A stretch of DNA of 64,000 nt from Galeruca laticollis (lineage: Eukaryota; Arthropoda; Insecta; Coleoptera; Chrysomelidae): NCBI GenBank assembly GCA_963921935.1, contig OY998175.1, forward strand, positions 290,044,246 to 290,108,245, given 5' to 3'. The translations under genes were made by a program, and so were the position numbers. Positions 18,653 to 30,900 of this stretch are shown piece after piece; position 1 is the stretch's first letter; every line of letters starts with the position of its first letter. Under the pieces are notes generated by a model that worked only from the letters and a program-made list of their open reading frames with translations, made no database searches and was not told the origin of the DNA.

Positions 18653-19975
18653 TTAGTTTTTATTTCGCATTCTGTTTAATTCATTTAGTGCTTCATTATT
18701 GCAAGGTTTCTTGCCCGTTAGTTTATTGCAGTCCAACTCCTCTATACGTAGTCCCTGCAAAGATCTTACTCTACTAAGAGCCACGTAGGCTTGACCTTCT
18801 TCAAACAGTTTCGCACCTAAGTATACGACTGCGTGATCCACAGTGCTGCCCTGCATTTTATGTATTGTAGAAGCCCATGATAGTATTAAAGGCAACATTC
18901 TTCTTTCAGCCGTCCCGTAATTGTACTTAGCTGGAAACTGTATGGCTTTCGGGTGTATAAGATGTACTCCGTCTCTTGCGAAATCAATTCGGACGGAAGG
19001 TACATCTGTTGCATACATCTGAGTTCGACGAAATTGAGGCCAAACGATTTCGTTGATGTAGCCTATAGCGCCATTTACTAATCCCTTTGAAACGTCAATA
19101 TTGGACCGTAGCATGACTATTGCCCCCACAAATATTTCCAGCTCCGCTGGTAAACCCCCAGTTTTGTTGATATCAGCTGGTATTATAGTAGCTGTATCCA
19201 CATTGTCTGCATTTCGTGTGGCGTGTACTAGTTGATCCTGCGCTTTTATTTTGTAAATGCGAGCACCATTACTTCTGTACAAATTCGATACAGCAGAGTT
19301 GTGGTCGTTAACTTGTTGATTTGTGGGGTATACCCTTAACGCTTTGTCTATAGCAAACTCATCACTCGTGTCTTGAAGAAGTCTTCCCATCAAAATACTA
19401 AAATGTTGGGTTGTTAGCTCACCGACTCTCAAAGCATTCAAAATATCAATAAAAGTCTGGTCACCTTGCTGACGCATATTTTCAGTTAATTCACACAGCG
19501 TGAATAAACGCCAGAGATGTGTAGCTGGTTGGAGATGTTCTGGCTGTTTGAAAACAGGTGTTCCTGATCGTTTTATAGGAGGCAGTTATAAGAGATCACC
19601 GAAAAGTAATACGTTTACTCCTCCAAAAAACTCATTTTCACAGTTCTTAATTTGCCTTAATCGAGCGTCCATCATGCATAACATTTGATAAGACACCATG
19701 GAAATCTCGTCGACAATCAAAAATTCTGTCTGATGCCATTGTTGCCTCATTATTCGCAAATAGTTTCCGGACAGTGGTGACATACCTGTTATGCGACCGT
19801 CTTTCTGTACAGGCAATTTTAAAGTACTGTGTATCGTAGCTCCATTTATTAATCTAGCTGCAACTCCTGTTAGTGAGCAGACTTTAACCGCATCCTTTGC
19901 GTACCACCTATTAATTTGGTCTCGTAATAACTTTATTAGAAAAGTCTTGCCCACACCAGCTTGTCCGCCATTTTG
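18653..19975 (-). pseudogene. Pif1-type helicase (Helitron-like), truncated at the P-loop
   Basis: A single minus-strand frame covers the helicase domain. It begins in the Walker A motif GGQAGVGKTFLI. Then come VCSLTGVAARLINGATIHST, EFLIVDEISMVSYQ (Walker B), VNVLLFGDLL followed by TAA (19586-19588) and then LPPIKRSGTPVF, ELTENMRQQGDQTF, RVYPTNQQVNDHN, VGAIVMLRSNIDVSKGLVNG, LPLILSWASTIHKMQGST and GQAYVALSRVRSLQGLRI. These are the ordered SF1B/Pif1 motifs found in Helitron Rep-Hel proteins. The single stop replaces the conserved Gln of GDxxQLPP. Everything N-terminal to the P-loop, including any HUH Rep domain, is absent because the 118-bp repeat array starts there. Whether the source was a Helitron or a host PIF1 copy is not certain. 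Confidence 0.8.
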
Positions 19976-20235
19976 TAGCGGCCGCCATCTTGGATTTATA
20001 TTTTTTATATTATATTGTATTCTGCTTGTTGAGCCCTTTCATTTGATACCCATGTTGATGGGATTGATAAAACCTACGTTATCCGCCATTTTGTAGCGAC
20101 CGCCATCTTGGATTTCAATTTTTTATAGTATATTGTATTCTGCTTGTTGAGCCTTTTCATTTGATACCCATATTGATGGGATTAATAAAACATAAATTAT
20201 CCGCCATTTTGTAGCGGCGGCCATCTTGAATTTAT
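19965..20235. repeat. 118-bp tandem repeat, 2.3 units
   Basis: The phrase CCGCCATTTTGTAGCG starts at 19965, 20083 and 20201, exactly 118 bp apart. It is followed in each unit by a GCCATCTT block, then TATATTGTATTCTGCTTGTT and ATTTGATACCCATRTTGATG in the complete units. The third unit is partial and diverges after about 35 bp. The first unit overlaps the codons for the helicase P-loop (GGQ), so the repeat begins inside former coding sequence. Confidence 0.9.
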
Positions 20236-20397
20236 AATGATAATGAATGACCATAATTGTATTGTCACCAAAATCCAAAGTGTATACAAAATTTCAGATT
20301 AATCGGTTGACAGGAAGAGGGTGAAATTTGAATTACTAAATTTGACCCAAGAATAAATAAAACAAACGGGGTGAGATAAATAAAACCGTTTAAAAAA
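20236..20397. other. Right end of the composite insertion
   Basis: Non-coding. It ends in ATAAAACCGTTTAAAAAAG (20380-20398), an inverted counterpart of the left end of the insertion (17898-17928). This suggests the insertion's outer termini. Confidence 0.45.
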
Positions 20398-21473
20398 GCA
20401 CTATATCCGAGTAGGCACGTGTGTATTGACGAGCAACTTGTCCCATTTCGACGAAAGGCTCCATTAAGGGTCTATATGAAAAGCAATCCAGCAAAGTATG
20501 GAATAAAGATATGGGCACTGGCAGATTGTGAATACAATTATACTTTGAATATGAAAGTGTATTTAGGTGAGTCATTTATTTTCATGTATGCTATCTTATC
20601 TACCGATTTTTTTTTGTTAGGCAAAGTAGGCAACAAGCCTGAAAAAGGACAGAGTGAACGGGGGCTGTTCTTGAACTTTCTGATTATCTAAGTCAAGGAT
20701 ATGGTATCACAACTAATAACTTCTTTACTAGTCTTCAGCTGTCTCAAAAATTGTTGGATAAGGAGCTTACATTATGTGGCACTCTGCGCAAAAATAAGAC
20801 GTTCAAACCAAAGGAACTACTTCCATCATCTTCAAAAGAAGAATATTCTTCAATGTTTGCTTTTACAAAACATTGTACCTTAGTGTCTTATGTGCCGAAA
20901 AAGAACAATGCCGTTATTTTGTTATCAACCGAGCATGACGATGACAAAGTAAGTAATAAGGAGTCAGACTACAAACCAGATATTGTCTTGCACTATAATA
21001 GTACTAAAGGAGCTGTAGATGCAACAGACCAAATGACAGCAAAATATACCACTCAAAGAAAAACTCTTAGATGGCTCATGGTACTTTTTTACCATATTAT
21101 CGATATTGGAGCTATAAATGCCTATAGAATATGGAAAATTAAAAATCCAAATTACGGGTCTGGGCACTTAGATGCAAAAAGAAAATATCTTCTTCAGTTG
21201 GGAAAGGAACTGGCCAAGGAAAATTTGATTTATAGATTTAGAAATACTAATGGTTTGCAAGCAAGCATAAAAGAAAATATTCTTAAAGTTGTTCCAGAAT
21301 TGGAGCAAAATATCCCTTCAACAAGACCTGTAGGAACTCAAGGTAGATGTTTTCTCTGTGAAAGAACCAAAGATAGAAAATCAAGACAACGTTGTGTGAA
21401 ATGTGAGCCTTTTGTTTATGTAAATCACTCTGAAAAAGACATTTTTTGTATCCCATGTAAAGCAAAAAATTAA
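20398..21473 (+). pseudogene. piggyBac transposase, C-terminal part
   Basis: Coding resumes as YPSRHVCIDEQLVPFRRKAP (first catalytic Asp region) and NPAKYGIKIWALADCEYNYT. It continues across a 54-bp intron to KVGNKPEKGQSE, GYGITTNNFFTSLQLSQKLL, TLCGTLRKNKTF, CTLVSYVPKKNNAVILLSTE, HYNSTKGAVDATDQM (third catalytic Asp region), QRKTLRWLMVLFYHIIDIGA and a Cys-rich end (CFLCERTK, CVKCEPFVY, CIPCKAKN). The second catalytic Asp, normally in TxDNFxTS, is Asn here (TTNNFFTS). A 1-nt deletion near 20655 also shifts the frame. The enzyme is therefore dead by at least two independent changes besides the insertion. Confidence 0.85.
20567..20620 (+). other. 54-bp spliceosomal intron in piggyBac
   Basis: GTGAGT at 20567 and a T-rich tract ending in TTAG at 20620 separate the coding phrases MKVYLG and KVGNKPEKG, which are contiguous in related transposases. 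Splicing joins the frame exactly (codon split after its first base). Confidence 0.75.
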
Positions 21474-21609
21474 AATTAATTTTGAATACCTAATTAAGGT
21501 TTGTTTATTTTTTAGTAACTAAATTGAAATAAAAATAGAGACAAAATAATTTATTTGCGTTTTTTTTCATTTTACTTCAAAAAAGTGTAAAAATTACAAA
21601 GATTGACAA

Positions 21610-22040
21610 AAAATGGGGTGCAAATGAACTCCGCTTGGTATCGCACGTATGTAAAAAAGCTTGGTATTATAAAGGATAACCAAAAATGTAGTATATCTGG
21701 ATTTATAGGACCAGCTGTACTCGCTCTAGTGAACTGAAAAGCAATATAATACATCTGTGAGACATCTTGAACAATATTCAATCATAAAATTGGTCATTTG
21801 TATAAACTCCGAAGGCTGTATCGAGCTAACAAACTGAAATTTCTTCAAAAATGACAAAAAGGTCATACTTAAAGTACTATAGCACCTGTTGTACTGGCTC
21901 TGGTGAGCTGAAAATCAACAGGGTTCATCTGAGAGATGTCCTGAATAATAGTCAATCATAAAATTGGTGACTTGTTGCCCTCCGGAGGCTGTATCGTGCT
22001 AACAAACTGAAATTTCTCATTAAATTACAAAAATGTAATA
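21610..22040. repeat. ~174-bp repeat array after the piggyBac gene
   Basis: The anchor ATAAAATTGGT occurs at 21784 and about 21958. Each is followed by GGCTGTATCG.GCTAACAAAC and later by GAGCTGAAAA-type text. There are two full units plus flanking partial ones. The same monomer forms the arrays at 55990-56745 and 57335-58080. Confidence 0.8.
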
Positions 22041-22154
22041 ATAATACATTTATTATTTACCATGGATACATATTACATGAGACAAAAGAAGGTAAATTAT
22101 AGGAGAACTTCCACAGTTTCCTCAAAAATATAAAAAATAAAAAATGTAAAACAG

Positions 22155-22340
<186 letters not shown>

Positions 22341-22343
<3 letters not shown>

Positions 22344-24363
22344 AATGTGTGAACTAATTGCAATTTGACTATAATAGTATAATTTATTAATAATAAACTC
22401 ACGTTGGGCTAGCCAATTCAATATGAATATAATCAAATTTATATTTTATCATGAATTTGTATATAATCATGATATTTAATATTTATTTGATTATTATAAA
22501 TTTCTATTTATCATTTAATAATGGATAATTATACCATTACTGTAAATACTAATGATAAATTTGTATAATAATATGTTATTTATTGTTATGTTTTTATCAT
22601 TATTATTTTACCTTCTTCTTACCTGATTATTTATGATCATGTTCTTTATTTTTCAATTTTACCTCAGCTGCTCCTTTTATCTTACAATGATAACTCTTAG
22701 TAACAGTAGGATTCATAGGGATATAATAATTTAAGAGACCAACAGTACTATATATAAACTTTATTCTTGAATGAAATAATTAAATGAAAAGAAATTGTTC
22801 CCATAGATATAGTTACTTAATAGACGAAAATTATAAATTTATCATTGTTACAGATATAAATTAGCTTATGAACTAATTTGCATAATTTATTCATTTAGTT
22901 TCAAGAAAACATCTGCATATGGCAGGTCTCAAATATAACTTTTTATATTGACAGAAAAATATTCTACCATATAACTATTGAAATTTTTGTTTTCTACACA
23001 TGGATGTGGTGAATCGTTTTAAAACTCTGATAAAAACATTTTATAACAATGACTTATATTAAAATGGTTAGATATGCGTATATAACAGTGGACCTCTATG
23101 AATTATTATTTAGTTGTTTAAAATCAAAATACATGCAAATTACATATATACTGGAATATCAGGTGAGTTTAGCATTCATATATTACAATTATTCGACCTT
23201 TTATTTCTATATTTTTATTTATTATGCCATATTTCATGGAGATGTTAACTCTTTTGCAGCCCATTCAACACCGCCTCCTTGTTCTGCATCAACAACAACC
23301 CTTTTTGATTTCCGGAAGTTACATATACTTCTAGATTTTTCTTTTTATAGCGTCCAATTTGTCACTATTACAATGTTCCAATTCACTATAATTTCATCAT
23401 GAAAGTATGAAAGTTTATTGTTTTTTGCGCTTTATATTCATAATATGATGCTAAATGTTCATTTTCAAAATTTATAATTGTCTTTTTAATCACTTTATAT
23501 TCTTAAAGTCTTCCGATTGGTCAACACATAATATTGAATATTTCAATACTTACAACACTAATAATCTTATAACCTATGTGTTTTAGGTTCATTTTATTTC
23601 TGTCTTCCCTTTACCACATATTCAACATAATATTTCATTAGATTTCAATATTTTATTCTAATCGCTTATTTTTAATTTTGTATTATCAGTTGGTACTCAT
23701 GTTATTACATCATAATTTTCGTTTTTATTATTATTGATGTTTCGTTTACAAATAACAGATTTCTCTAAGTTTATATTGTTAACATTAAATAATTGAGTAT
23801 TATTCAAATTACAGATTTCTCTTAGTTCATTGTTAACATGAAATGATTGAATATTATTTTACTAAGTTTTATATTATTTCTATCATTCAAACCTACTTGT
23901 TTTGTATATTATTATAGCCCTGTTGGTTTTTTAACTTACGTTCAGTCTTATTGTTTCAAAATAAAAGATTTTTCACGTGGCTAACCTGACGCATTGCGTT
24001 AAGTTAATTTGTTGAGTTCTGTTTGTCATTAAGATTGTGTCTCAGGTTACGTCTAGGCGTAAAATTATTTAATTTATGATTCTCAATGATTATAACATGG
24101 TTTATTTTGACTTTTTATTTATATTTATGATTATATAACTATTGAAATAATTAAATATTTTTCTAAATATTTATTATTGATAAAATTTTATAATATACAG
24201 ACAGATATTATATTCTTATACTATTTTAGCAAGTTTAATATTAAGTATAGGTTCATTTATTCTACAACAACATTCTCAAAATTTTTCTTCATTTATTTTA
24301 TTAGACTTAAAAGAAATGAGAAAACCAAATTGACTGTTTTATTATAGCATCTCTATATATAAT

Positions 24364-24369
<6 letters not shown>
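22341..24369. other. AT-rich spacer, nothing recognised
   Basis: About 2 kb of very AT-rich sequence with no coding or repeat signal that I can identify. The 117-codon ORF at 23049-23402 is low in complexity and matches nothing known to me. Confidence 0.4.

Positions 24370-24426
<57 letters not shown>
24370..24426. repeat. (TA)n microsatellite
   Basis: About 57 bp of TA repeats. Confidence 0.95.
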
Positions 24427-24431
<5 letters not shown>

Positions 24432-25071
24432 ATTTGTATAATTTTATAATTGTAATTGCCCCGCGTTGGGTGACAATTTGGTACAATTCACTATACCTTT
24501 AATTTATTGAATATTACCAATAATTTTTTTTATTTGTCCACGATTAAAAATTAAAATTGTACAATCCCTGATTGCAGTGACGATATTGTACACACAGCTT
24601 ATGCTGCGAAAATACACATACTGAATTTAATTTCGAATTTGCCGAATAATACCTTATATTAATTAATCACAATGTTCAAATATTAATTTTACAAAATTTT
24701 TGGAGAGATCTCACAGGAGATGTTCCTCGTTCGGATTCTCTAATTCAACTACCGATTTTATTAAAATAAATAACCCCATTCTACTTTGGGTACAAACTTT
24801 TCCTTTTTTCTGAAAAAAAAAGCCAAATTTCTTATTTTTTTATATCAAAGATTTGGAATACTTTTATTATCACTAAACACCTTGTAATGAGTTCTAATTT
24901 CTTTAACCTTGAATGCATTGTTCAATTGTGACAAATAAATGTCATCAGAAATTGAAGGATCTGCCAAATCTTAAAAATACAGGGTTTTTCAACTATATTG
25001 ATTTTATAGACAATAGGGTTTTCCGGAAGTATTGCATAAATTAAATTCTCTCAAAATTTGGATTAATAGAA

Positions 25072-25073
<2 letters not shown>
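24427..25073. other. AT-rich spacer, nothing recognised
   Basis: No ORF or repeat identified between two (TA)n arrays. Confidence 0.4.

Positions 25074-25141
<68 letters not shown>
25074..25141. repeat. (TA)n microsatellite
   Basis: About 68 bp of TA repeats, 36 bp to the left of block C. Confidence 0.95.
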
Positions 25142-25145
<4 letters not shown>

Positions 25146-25177
25146 CAATGTTTTATAATTTTATTATTTATAATTTT

Positions 25178-26375
25178 AGCTCAGTTAATTATTTTTATAT
25201 AATAATTATTATATTATATTCGGGAGCATGAGACTCATTCTACCCTTCGAGTTCTGGCTTTGTTTGATTTATTATGCTTTAGTAAATGAAAAGAAACACA
25301 GTACTTTCAAAGATTTAATTTTTTAAAAGATTTTTTTTAATTTAAATATTTATAAACAGTTACGCCTATGATATTACCAAAACCATAGTCATAAATGATA
25401 ACATACACTATTTTATGCGCATGCTCAAATAAATGCGAATGGATTCGAGAAATACCGAACGTTTCTTAGCCACGCTTAGCAACTGCTTGAATATTAGATA
25501 TATCATAAAATCGTTTACGTTATAATGATGGTGATGGAGTTTGTATAAAAGAATTTATGTGTGGAAATTATATACATACAAATGATGAAACTGTTCAGAA
25601 GAAATAGGCTACAAAATTATACATACAATTGGAAATATTATATTAATTTATTTGAATGCATTTTTCTTATATGATTGGAAATGACGTAAGTACAAACATT
25701 ATTTTAATACAGAATAGGCCTTTTTAAATAATATTGAAGTTCTATCTATTGAATAAACTACATAAAGTCTTTATTTCTTTTTTAGTTGGATCGATCATAT
25801 AGACGCAAGAGTTATTATACACATGGAAATAGTCACTGAATTTATATTAGTTAGTTATTATTATTATTATTGGCCAATAATATTTAAAGAAACACTGACG
25901 TTAAGTCTGGATTCTGGATCTAACTCGTCTGGAAACAGGAATACGCCTTCCGAAGTCCAATCTGCATAATTTCTTGAGAATTTGGAGATATTCTCACGAA
26001 AAAACTGGGTACATACACATGTGAGAGTTCTTAGTTTTATATTCACAAGGAATCTATAGCTTTGATCATTAAATTTTGTGATAATACTTGTAATTTGTTC
26101 AAAAATCAACTCCTCGCTACTTCGACGCCAAAAACCAACTACTTACGCTTCTACTTGATCGTCAATTTTTTAATCAACAAACATACTATTGTTTCTCAGC
26201 TCACTAATTTTCAATGAAGTTTTGTTTCTTTTTAATATCAAAATTTGTCCTGTCATTTTACACCAATCATATACTTTATGGAGCTGTAGAATTATATTCA
26301 CAATTACAACACTCTATGAAAGTTTTGTAAACATATATGAATGTGAATTTCACTTGAAAATTATCTGTTTTCTTT
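25178..26375. repeat. Dispersed block C (diverged copy)
   Basis: Matches blocks A and B along its length despite much substitution. Shared landmarks are TAGCTCAGTT, TTCGGGAGCATGA, ATGCGCATGC, GTAAGT at 25686, AG at 25785 followed by a GATCGATCATAT phrase, ATTATTGGCCAATAAT (25866-25881), and the CTCCTCGC..CTTC.ACGCC region near 26111. The GT-AG interval 25686-25785 is exactly 100 bp, as in A and B. Function unknown. Confidence 0.7.
25686..25785 (+). other. Candidate 100-bp intron in block C
   Basis: GTAAGT donor at 25686 and T-rich TTCTTTTTTAG acceptor ending at 25785. Position and length match the intervals in blocks A and B. Confidence 0.5.
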
Positions 26376-26613
26376 AATAATTCAACGAATTTCAATACAA
26401 CAAGTCTATTACAAATAGTGAAATTCATTATTATATTTCAATAAGACAATGTCTAGTTTTGTTTTAATATTTGTGACAACTTGAAAATAATATTTACATT
26501 TATGGACATAAATTCTATTATATAACATATTGTACTATATATTCTGTATTATTTACTTACTTTTATTATGCAATTTAAATGTAGATGTTTATTATTTAGA
26601 ATTTTTGTTTAGT
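26376..26613. other. Short spacer between blocks C and A
   Basis: AT-rich, nothing recognised. Confidence 0.4.
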
Positions 26614-27887
26614 TTGGCTAGCTCAGTTATTGTTTTTTATATAGTTGTTATATTTATTATATATTTATTAATTCGGGAGCATGAAATCCTTTTTCTCTTT
26701 GAGTCCTGGCTTATTATATTGTTGTAATTGTTTAAATAAAAAGAAAACACATTATTTGAAATAGATTTAATTTTCAATGCAATATTTTATATTTGATAAA
26801 AATAATATGCGGCGCCAATGGTTATATTGTATCTACTTATTTATTTTAATAATTTCATCAATGCGCATGCGTGAAAAACTAGTCATGCGCTTTAACATAA
26901 AACGAACAATTCTGATACGTAAGAAGCATCTATTCATATTATACAAAGTTTGGTGACGATGCAAACAAGTGAATGGTTCAAACACATGAAAGAATTTATA
27001 TATAAATCATAGTTATATATGATACAAATTGCTGTGGAAAGAAAATTGTTATATACATAGATAGAAAAATAGAAATTATATACAGATGGAAATAGTTATT
27101 ACATTATGAAATTTCAATCACCAGATTTATGCGATTACAAGATGGCGTAAGTAAATATTTTAATTTATTGAAAATTCGGCCTTTTATTAAATTTTACGAT
27201 TTATGCAATGAATTCACTATACAAAGTCTGTTTCTTTCTTTTTCAGATCGATCATATTTGCAAAAGTTTATCAATTTATGAAATTAAGTACTTAAGTGAG
27301 TATTTTGAGTTTTTACACTGATTATTGGCCAATAATGATTTAAAAACACTGACCTGTTGCTCTTGAATTGGGATGAAAGTCTCTGGATCCCAGGAACACT
27401 CCGCTGAAGTTCCAAAAAACCAAAATTGATGAAAATTTCGTAAATTCTTGCCGAAAAACTTGATACAATTGACTGTGAGTATTACTAAGATTGTATTTAA
27501 TAGTACTTTATAGGTTTAAATGTGTTAAACCGGGAATTTCTTGAAATTTCAGGAACACCATCACACACACTCCTCGCTTCTTGACACCAGCTTCCCTTCT
27601 TATTTAAGCGTCCCTTCGATTCTCTACTTTTTTCAACAAACAGTCTTTTGTTCTTTTTCAGGTCACTATTTCAAAGTTTATTTATTGATTCACAATTTGT
27701 TCTGTCATATTTTATAACCAATAAGATATGGTTTTTTGCAATCAGATAATTGAAACTTCTATCACTTATTAAAAAATTTCATACATACACTCTCTTACAT
27801 AATTAGTTCATTTATAGAGTTCCTATGAGTTTTTTCACCATACAACTAAATTAAAATTGGTTATACATAGATACATTTAAATGGTAC
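26614..27887. repeat. Dispersed block A, left part
   Basis: Nearly identical by eye to block B (42746-44020), starting at TTGGCTAGCTCAGTTATTG. Contains the candidate intron 27147-27246, the palindrome ATTATTGGCCAATAAT (27321-27336) and a region around 27560-27640 (ACACTCCTCGCTTCTTGAC). It ends at the LINE target site. The right part of block A is 39317-39949. Confidence 0.85.
27147..27246 (+). other. Candidate 100-bp intron in block A
   Basis: GTAAGT donor at 27147, pyrimidine-rich TTTCTTTCTTTTTCAG acceptor ending at 27246. Splicing would join an ATG-led segment (MKFQSPDLCDYKMA) to a short 15-codon tail, but the frame is not conserved in block C, so this is more likely a non-coding transcript if it is spliced at all. 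Confidence 0.5.
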
Positions 27888-27976
27888 AACATCCAATATT
27901 TTTTTTTTATTGCAATTAACGTGCTCGGCTACAAAGGCCACTCGCACAGGTACAGTATAAGTATACAATAAATATA

Positions 27977-30900
27977 TTATATTTTGTGGTATAGCTGTAC
28001 GTCTTTCAGGAACTGGAGAACGGAGGGGACATTATCTGGATTTCCGAGTACCTCTTGGAGACTTCCTTTGAGGTTGAGCTGTTGTCTTCTAGTTGTGTAC
28101 TGTTGGCATTCTAGAATAATGTGTTCAACGGTGTAGATGCAGTTACAGGTTGAACAGAATGGCCGAATGTTGGATGACATAAGGTAGCCATGAGTGAATC
28201 TAGTGTGACCGATTCTTAGTCTTCTCAGCACCGCTTGGTCTTGTCTTGAGAGATTTGAAGCTCCAATATAGTAAGGATGGCTTAATGAAGGTTGAATTTT
28301 TTGCAATTTTGTCGGGATGGAGTTCCAATGATTTTGCCATAGAGATTTGATTCTTATGCTTGATGACTTGCTTGAGATCGGATGCAATTTGGATGTTATG
28401 TGCGTAATAGTTTAAAGTTGTGGCCCTTTTATCTAGTTGATCAGCTAGTTCGTTTCCCATTATACCAATGTGAGATGGTGTCCATAGAATGGTAACTGTT
28501 ATATTTTGGGAAAAGGAGAGTTGGTAGGAGTCGTGGATATTCTGTACAAGAGGATGGTCACTGTATATATCTTTAATGGAGTGTATAGATGCAAGTGAGT
28601 CTGTACATATGCAGACATTTTTATTGGGAGGGGAAATATGTTTGAAGGCCTGAAGTATACTATAGAGTTCGCCGGTATGTACAGTACAAGTTGATGATAT
28701 TGTGGAAGAGAAGATTGGAGAATCTAATGTTGTTACAGCACAACCGACTCCTGTTTCATTTTTCGAGGCATCAGTATATAGTACTAAATCGTAGTCATTT
28801 CGGTATATTATATCCAGAAAAGTTTGTTTAATTAGATCGTTTGGTGTTTCATTTTTATTCAGAGTTGTGAGAGATGTGTTGATATGAGGAATGTTTTTCG
28901 TCCATGGGGGCATTAGGGGAAGAGGTAGAGGAAATGTTTGAGAAATATCAATTTTGATTGGCATTGTTTTTAGTAGTGAAGGTAAGGGTATTATTGTTGA
29001 GGATGTTGAGGTATTCTGTAAGCTATTATCGGTAAACAAGCTGTATACTGGGTTAAGGGGATTGGAAGATACCGAGATAATATAGTTAAGTAATAAATGT
29101 TGACGTCTTATCCATAGAGGAGGTTCATTTGCTTCGCAGTAGAGACTTTCTACCGGGCTAGACCTGAACGCCCCCAGACACAGGCGAAGAGCTGTATTAT
29201 GTATCGAGTTCAAGACATTGATATGTGATTTAGATGCAGATATATATACGAAGCAGCCATAGTCTAATTTAGATCGAATAAGGGATCTGTATATTTTTAG
29301 GAGAGAAGTTTCGTCAGCGCCCCAATGGAAGTGAGAGAGGGTTTTTATGATGTTTAGTCGTCTGTATCCTTCGCTCTTAGTATCTAGAATATGTTTTTTC
29401 CAATTGAGACGGGAGTCAAATATCATACCCAATATTTTGCAGTGATTTACAACCTGAAGGGGGACGTTGTTGATTATAATATTAGGGGTAGAGTTTATTG
29501 AAGACTTACTAAAATTGATGACTTTGGATTTTGTTGGGGATAAAGAGAGTCCCAATAATTTTATCTTGTTGGACAGGGAGTTTACCGCGGATTGAATTAT
29601 AGAGGAGGTAGTGGACACTGACTGACCGTGGCAATATAATAATAAGTCATCGGCATACATCGTGCATCTAACAGGAGCAGAGAAGTTAGAACAAAGATCA
29701 TTTGTTACGAGGTTGAAGAGTCTGGGACTGAGTACCGAGCCTTGGTGTAATCCGTCGGTTTGATTGAATGTTGAGGAAAGGATACCATTAACAGATACTT
29801 TGAAGGATCTAAGCGATAAAAAGTTTTTGATAAAAAAGAATATATTTCCATTAATATTGTGATAGGATAATTTCTCAAGTATGACATTTCTGTGTATTGT
29901 ATCGAATGCACCTTCTATATCAAATGTAGCAAGTATAGTTTGTTGTTTTTTGTTTAGAGCGGTGGAGATATGAGTTTGCAACGTTATCAAATTGTCCTTT
30001 GTTGACCTGTGCCGCCGAAATCCAGATTGGTCTTCTGATAAAATGTTGTGTTTTTCTAAATACCATATCAATCTTTTATTGATCATTTTTTCCATGACTT
30101 TGCACATTGTACAGGTTAATGAGATGGGCCTATAGGACTTGGGGGAGGTTGTCGGCTGATCAGGTTTTTTCAAGGGAATTATGACGGATAGTCGCCAGAG
30201 GCTTGGAAACATGTTAGAGGTCCATATTAAGTTGAACAGTTCTAAAAGTTTGAGTTGACCTAAGAAATCAAGTTTTTTAAGGAAAATATATGGCAGGTCA
30301 TCAGGACCAGCAGCGGAATTTTTGCACGATTTTAACGCAGTAATAAGTTCCTGGTGAGAGAAAGGTAGGTTGAGTGAGTCTATATCTTGATTTGATGGAA
30401 TTGGGCATGATAAAGAGTTATTAGTATAAGTATTTGCAATGTTTGGGTGTAGCCTACTTCGGAATTTGTCTTCGAAATTTTCAGCTATGATCTTCGCTAT
30501 TTCATGGTCATTATTTATTACCGCATCATTTGAAACAAGATGGGGAATTCCATTATTGGTTTTGTTTCCCTGTATACCTCTGATCTTTTTCCATACTTGA
30601 CTGGGATTTGTGTTTTCGCTTATTGTCGAAACATAGTTTTTCCAGGAGGATTTTTTGCTTTGTTTGATAATGAATTTAGATTTTGCTCTGGCTTTTTTGA
30701 GATTGATGAGATTTTCAGGGGTATTGTTTTGTCGGAACAGTTTTAATGCTATGTTTTGTTGTTGTACAGCGTCTTTGCAAGAGGAATTCCACCAAGGAAC
30801 ACTTTTCTTAGGATGGGATATATTAGTTTTACCTACATGTAATTCAGCAGCTGACAAAATAGAATTTGAGAATATTGCGATATTATCATCAACGCTTTCG

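Larger units (their letters stand above)
17090..22040 (+). mobile_element. piggyBac element split by a 2.5-kb composite insertion
   Basis: Coding halves 17163-17893 and 20398-21473 belong to one piggyBac transposase. A leader at 17100-17170 and a ~174-bp repeat array at 21610-22040 flank it. Both flanks share sequence with the blocks at 56.0-56.9 and 57.3-58.3 kb. I did not find convincing TTAA-bounded termini, so the outer limits are approximate. Confidence 0.6.
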
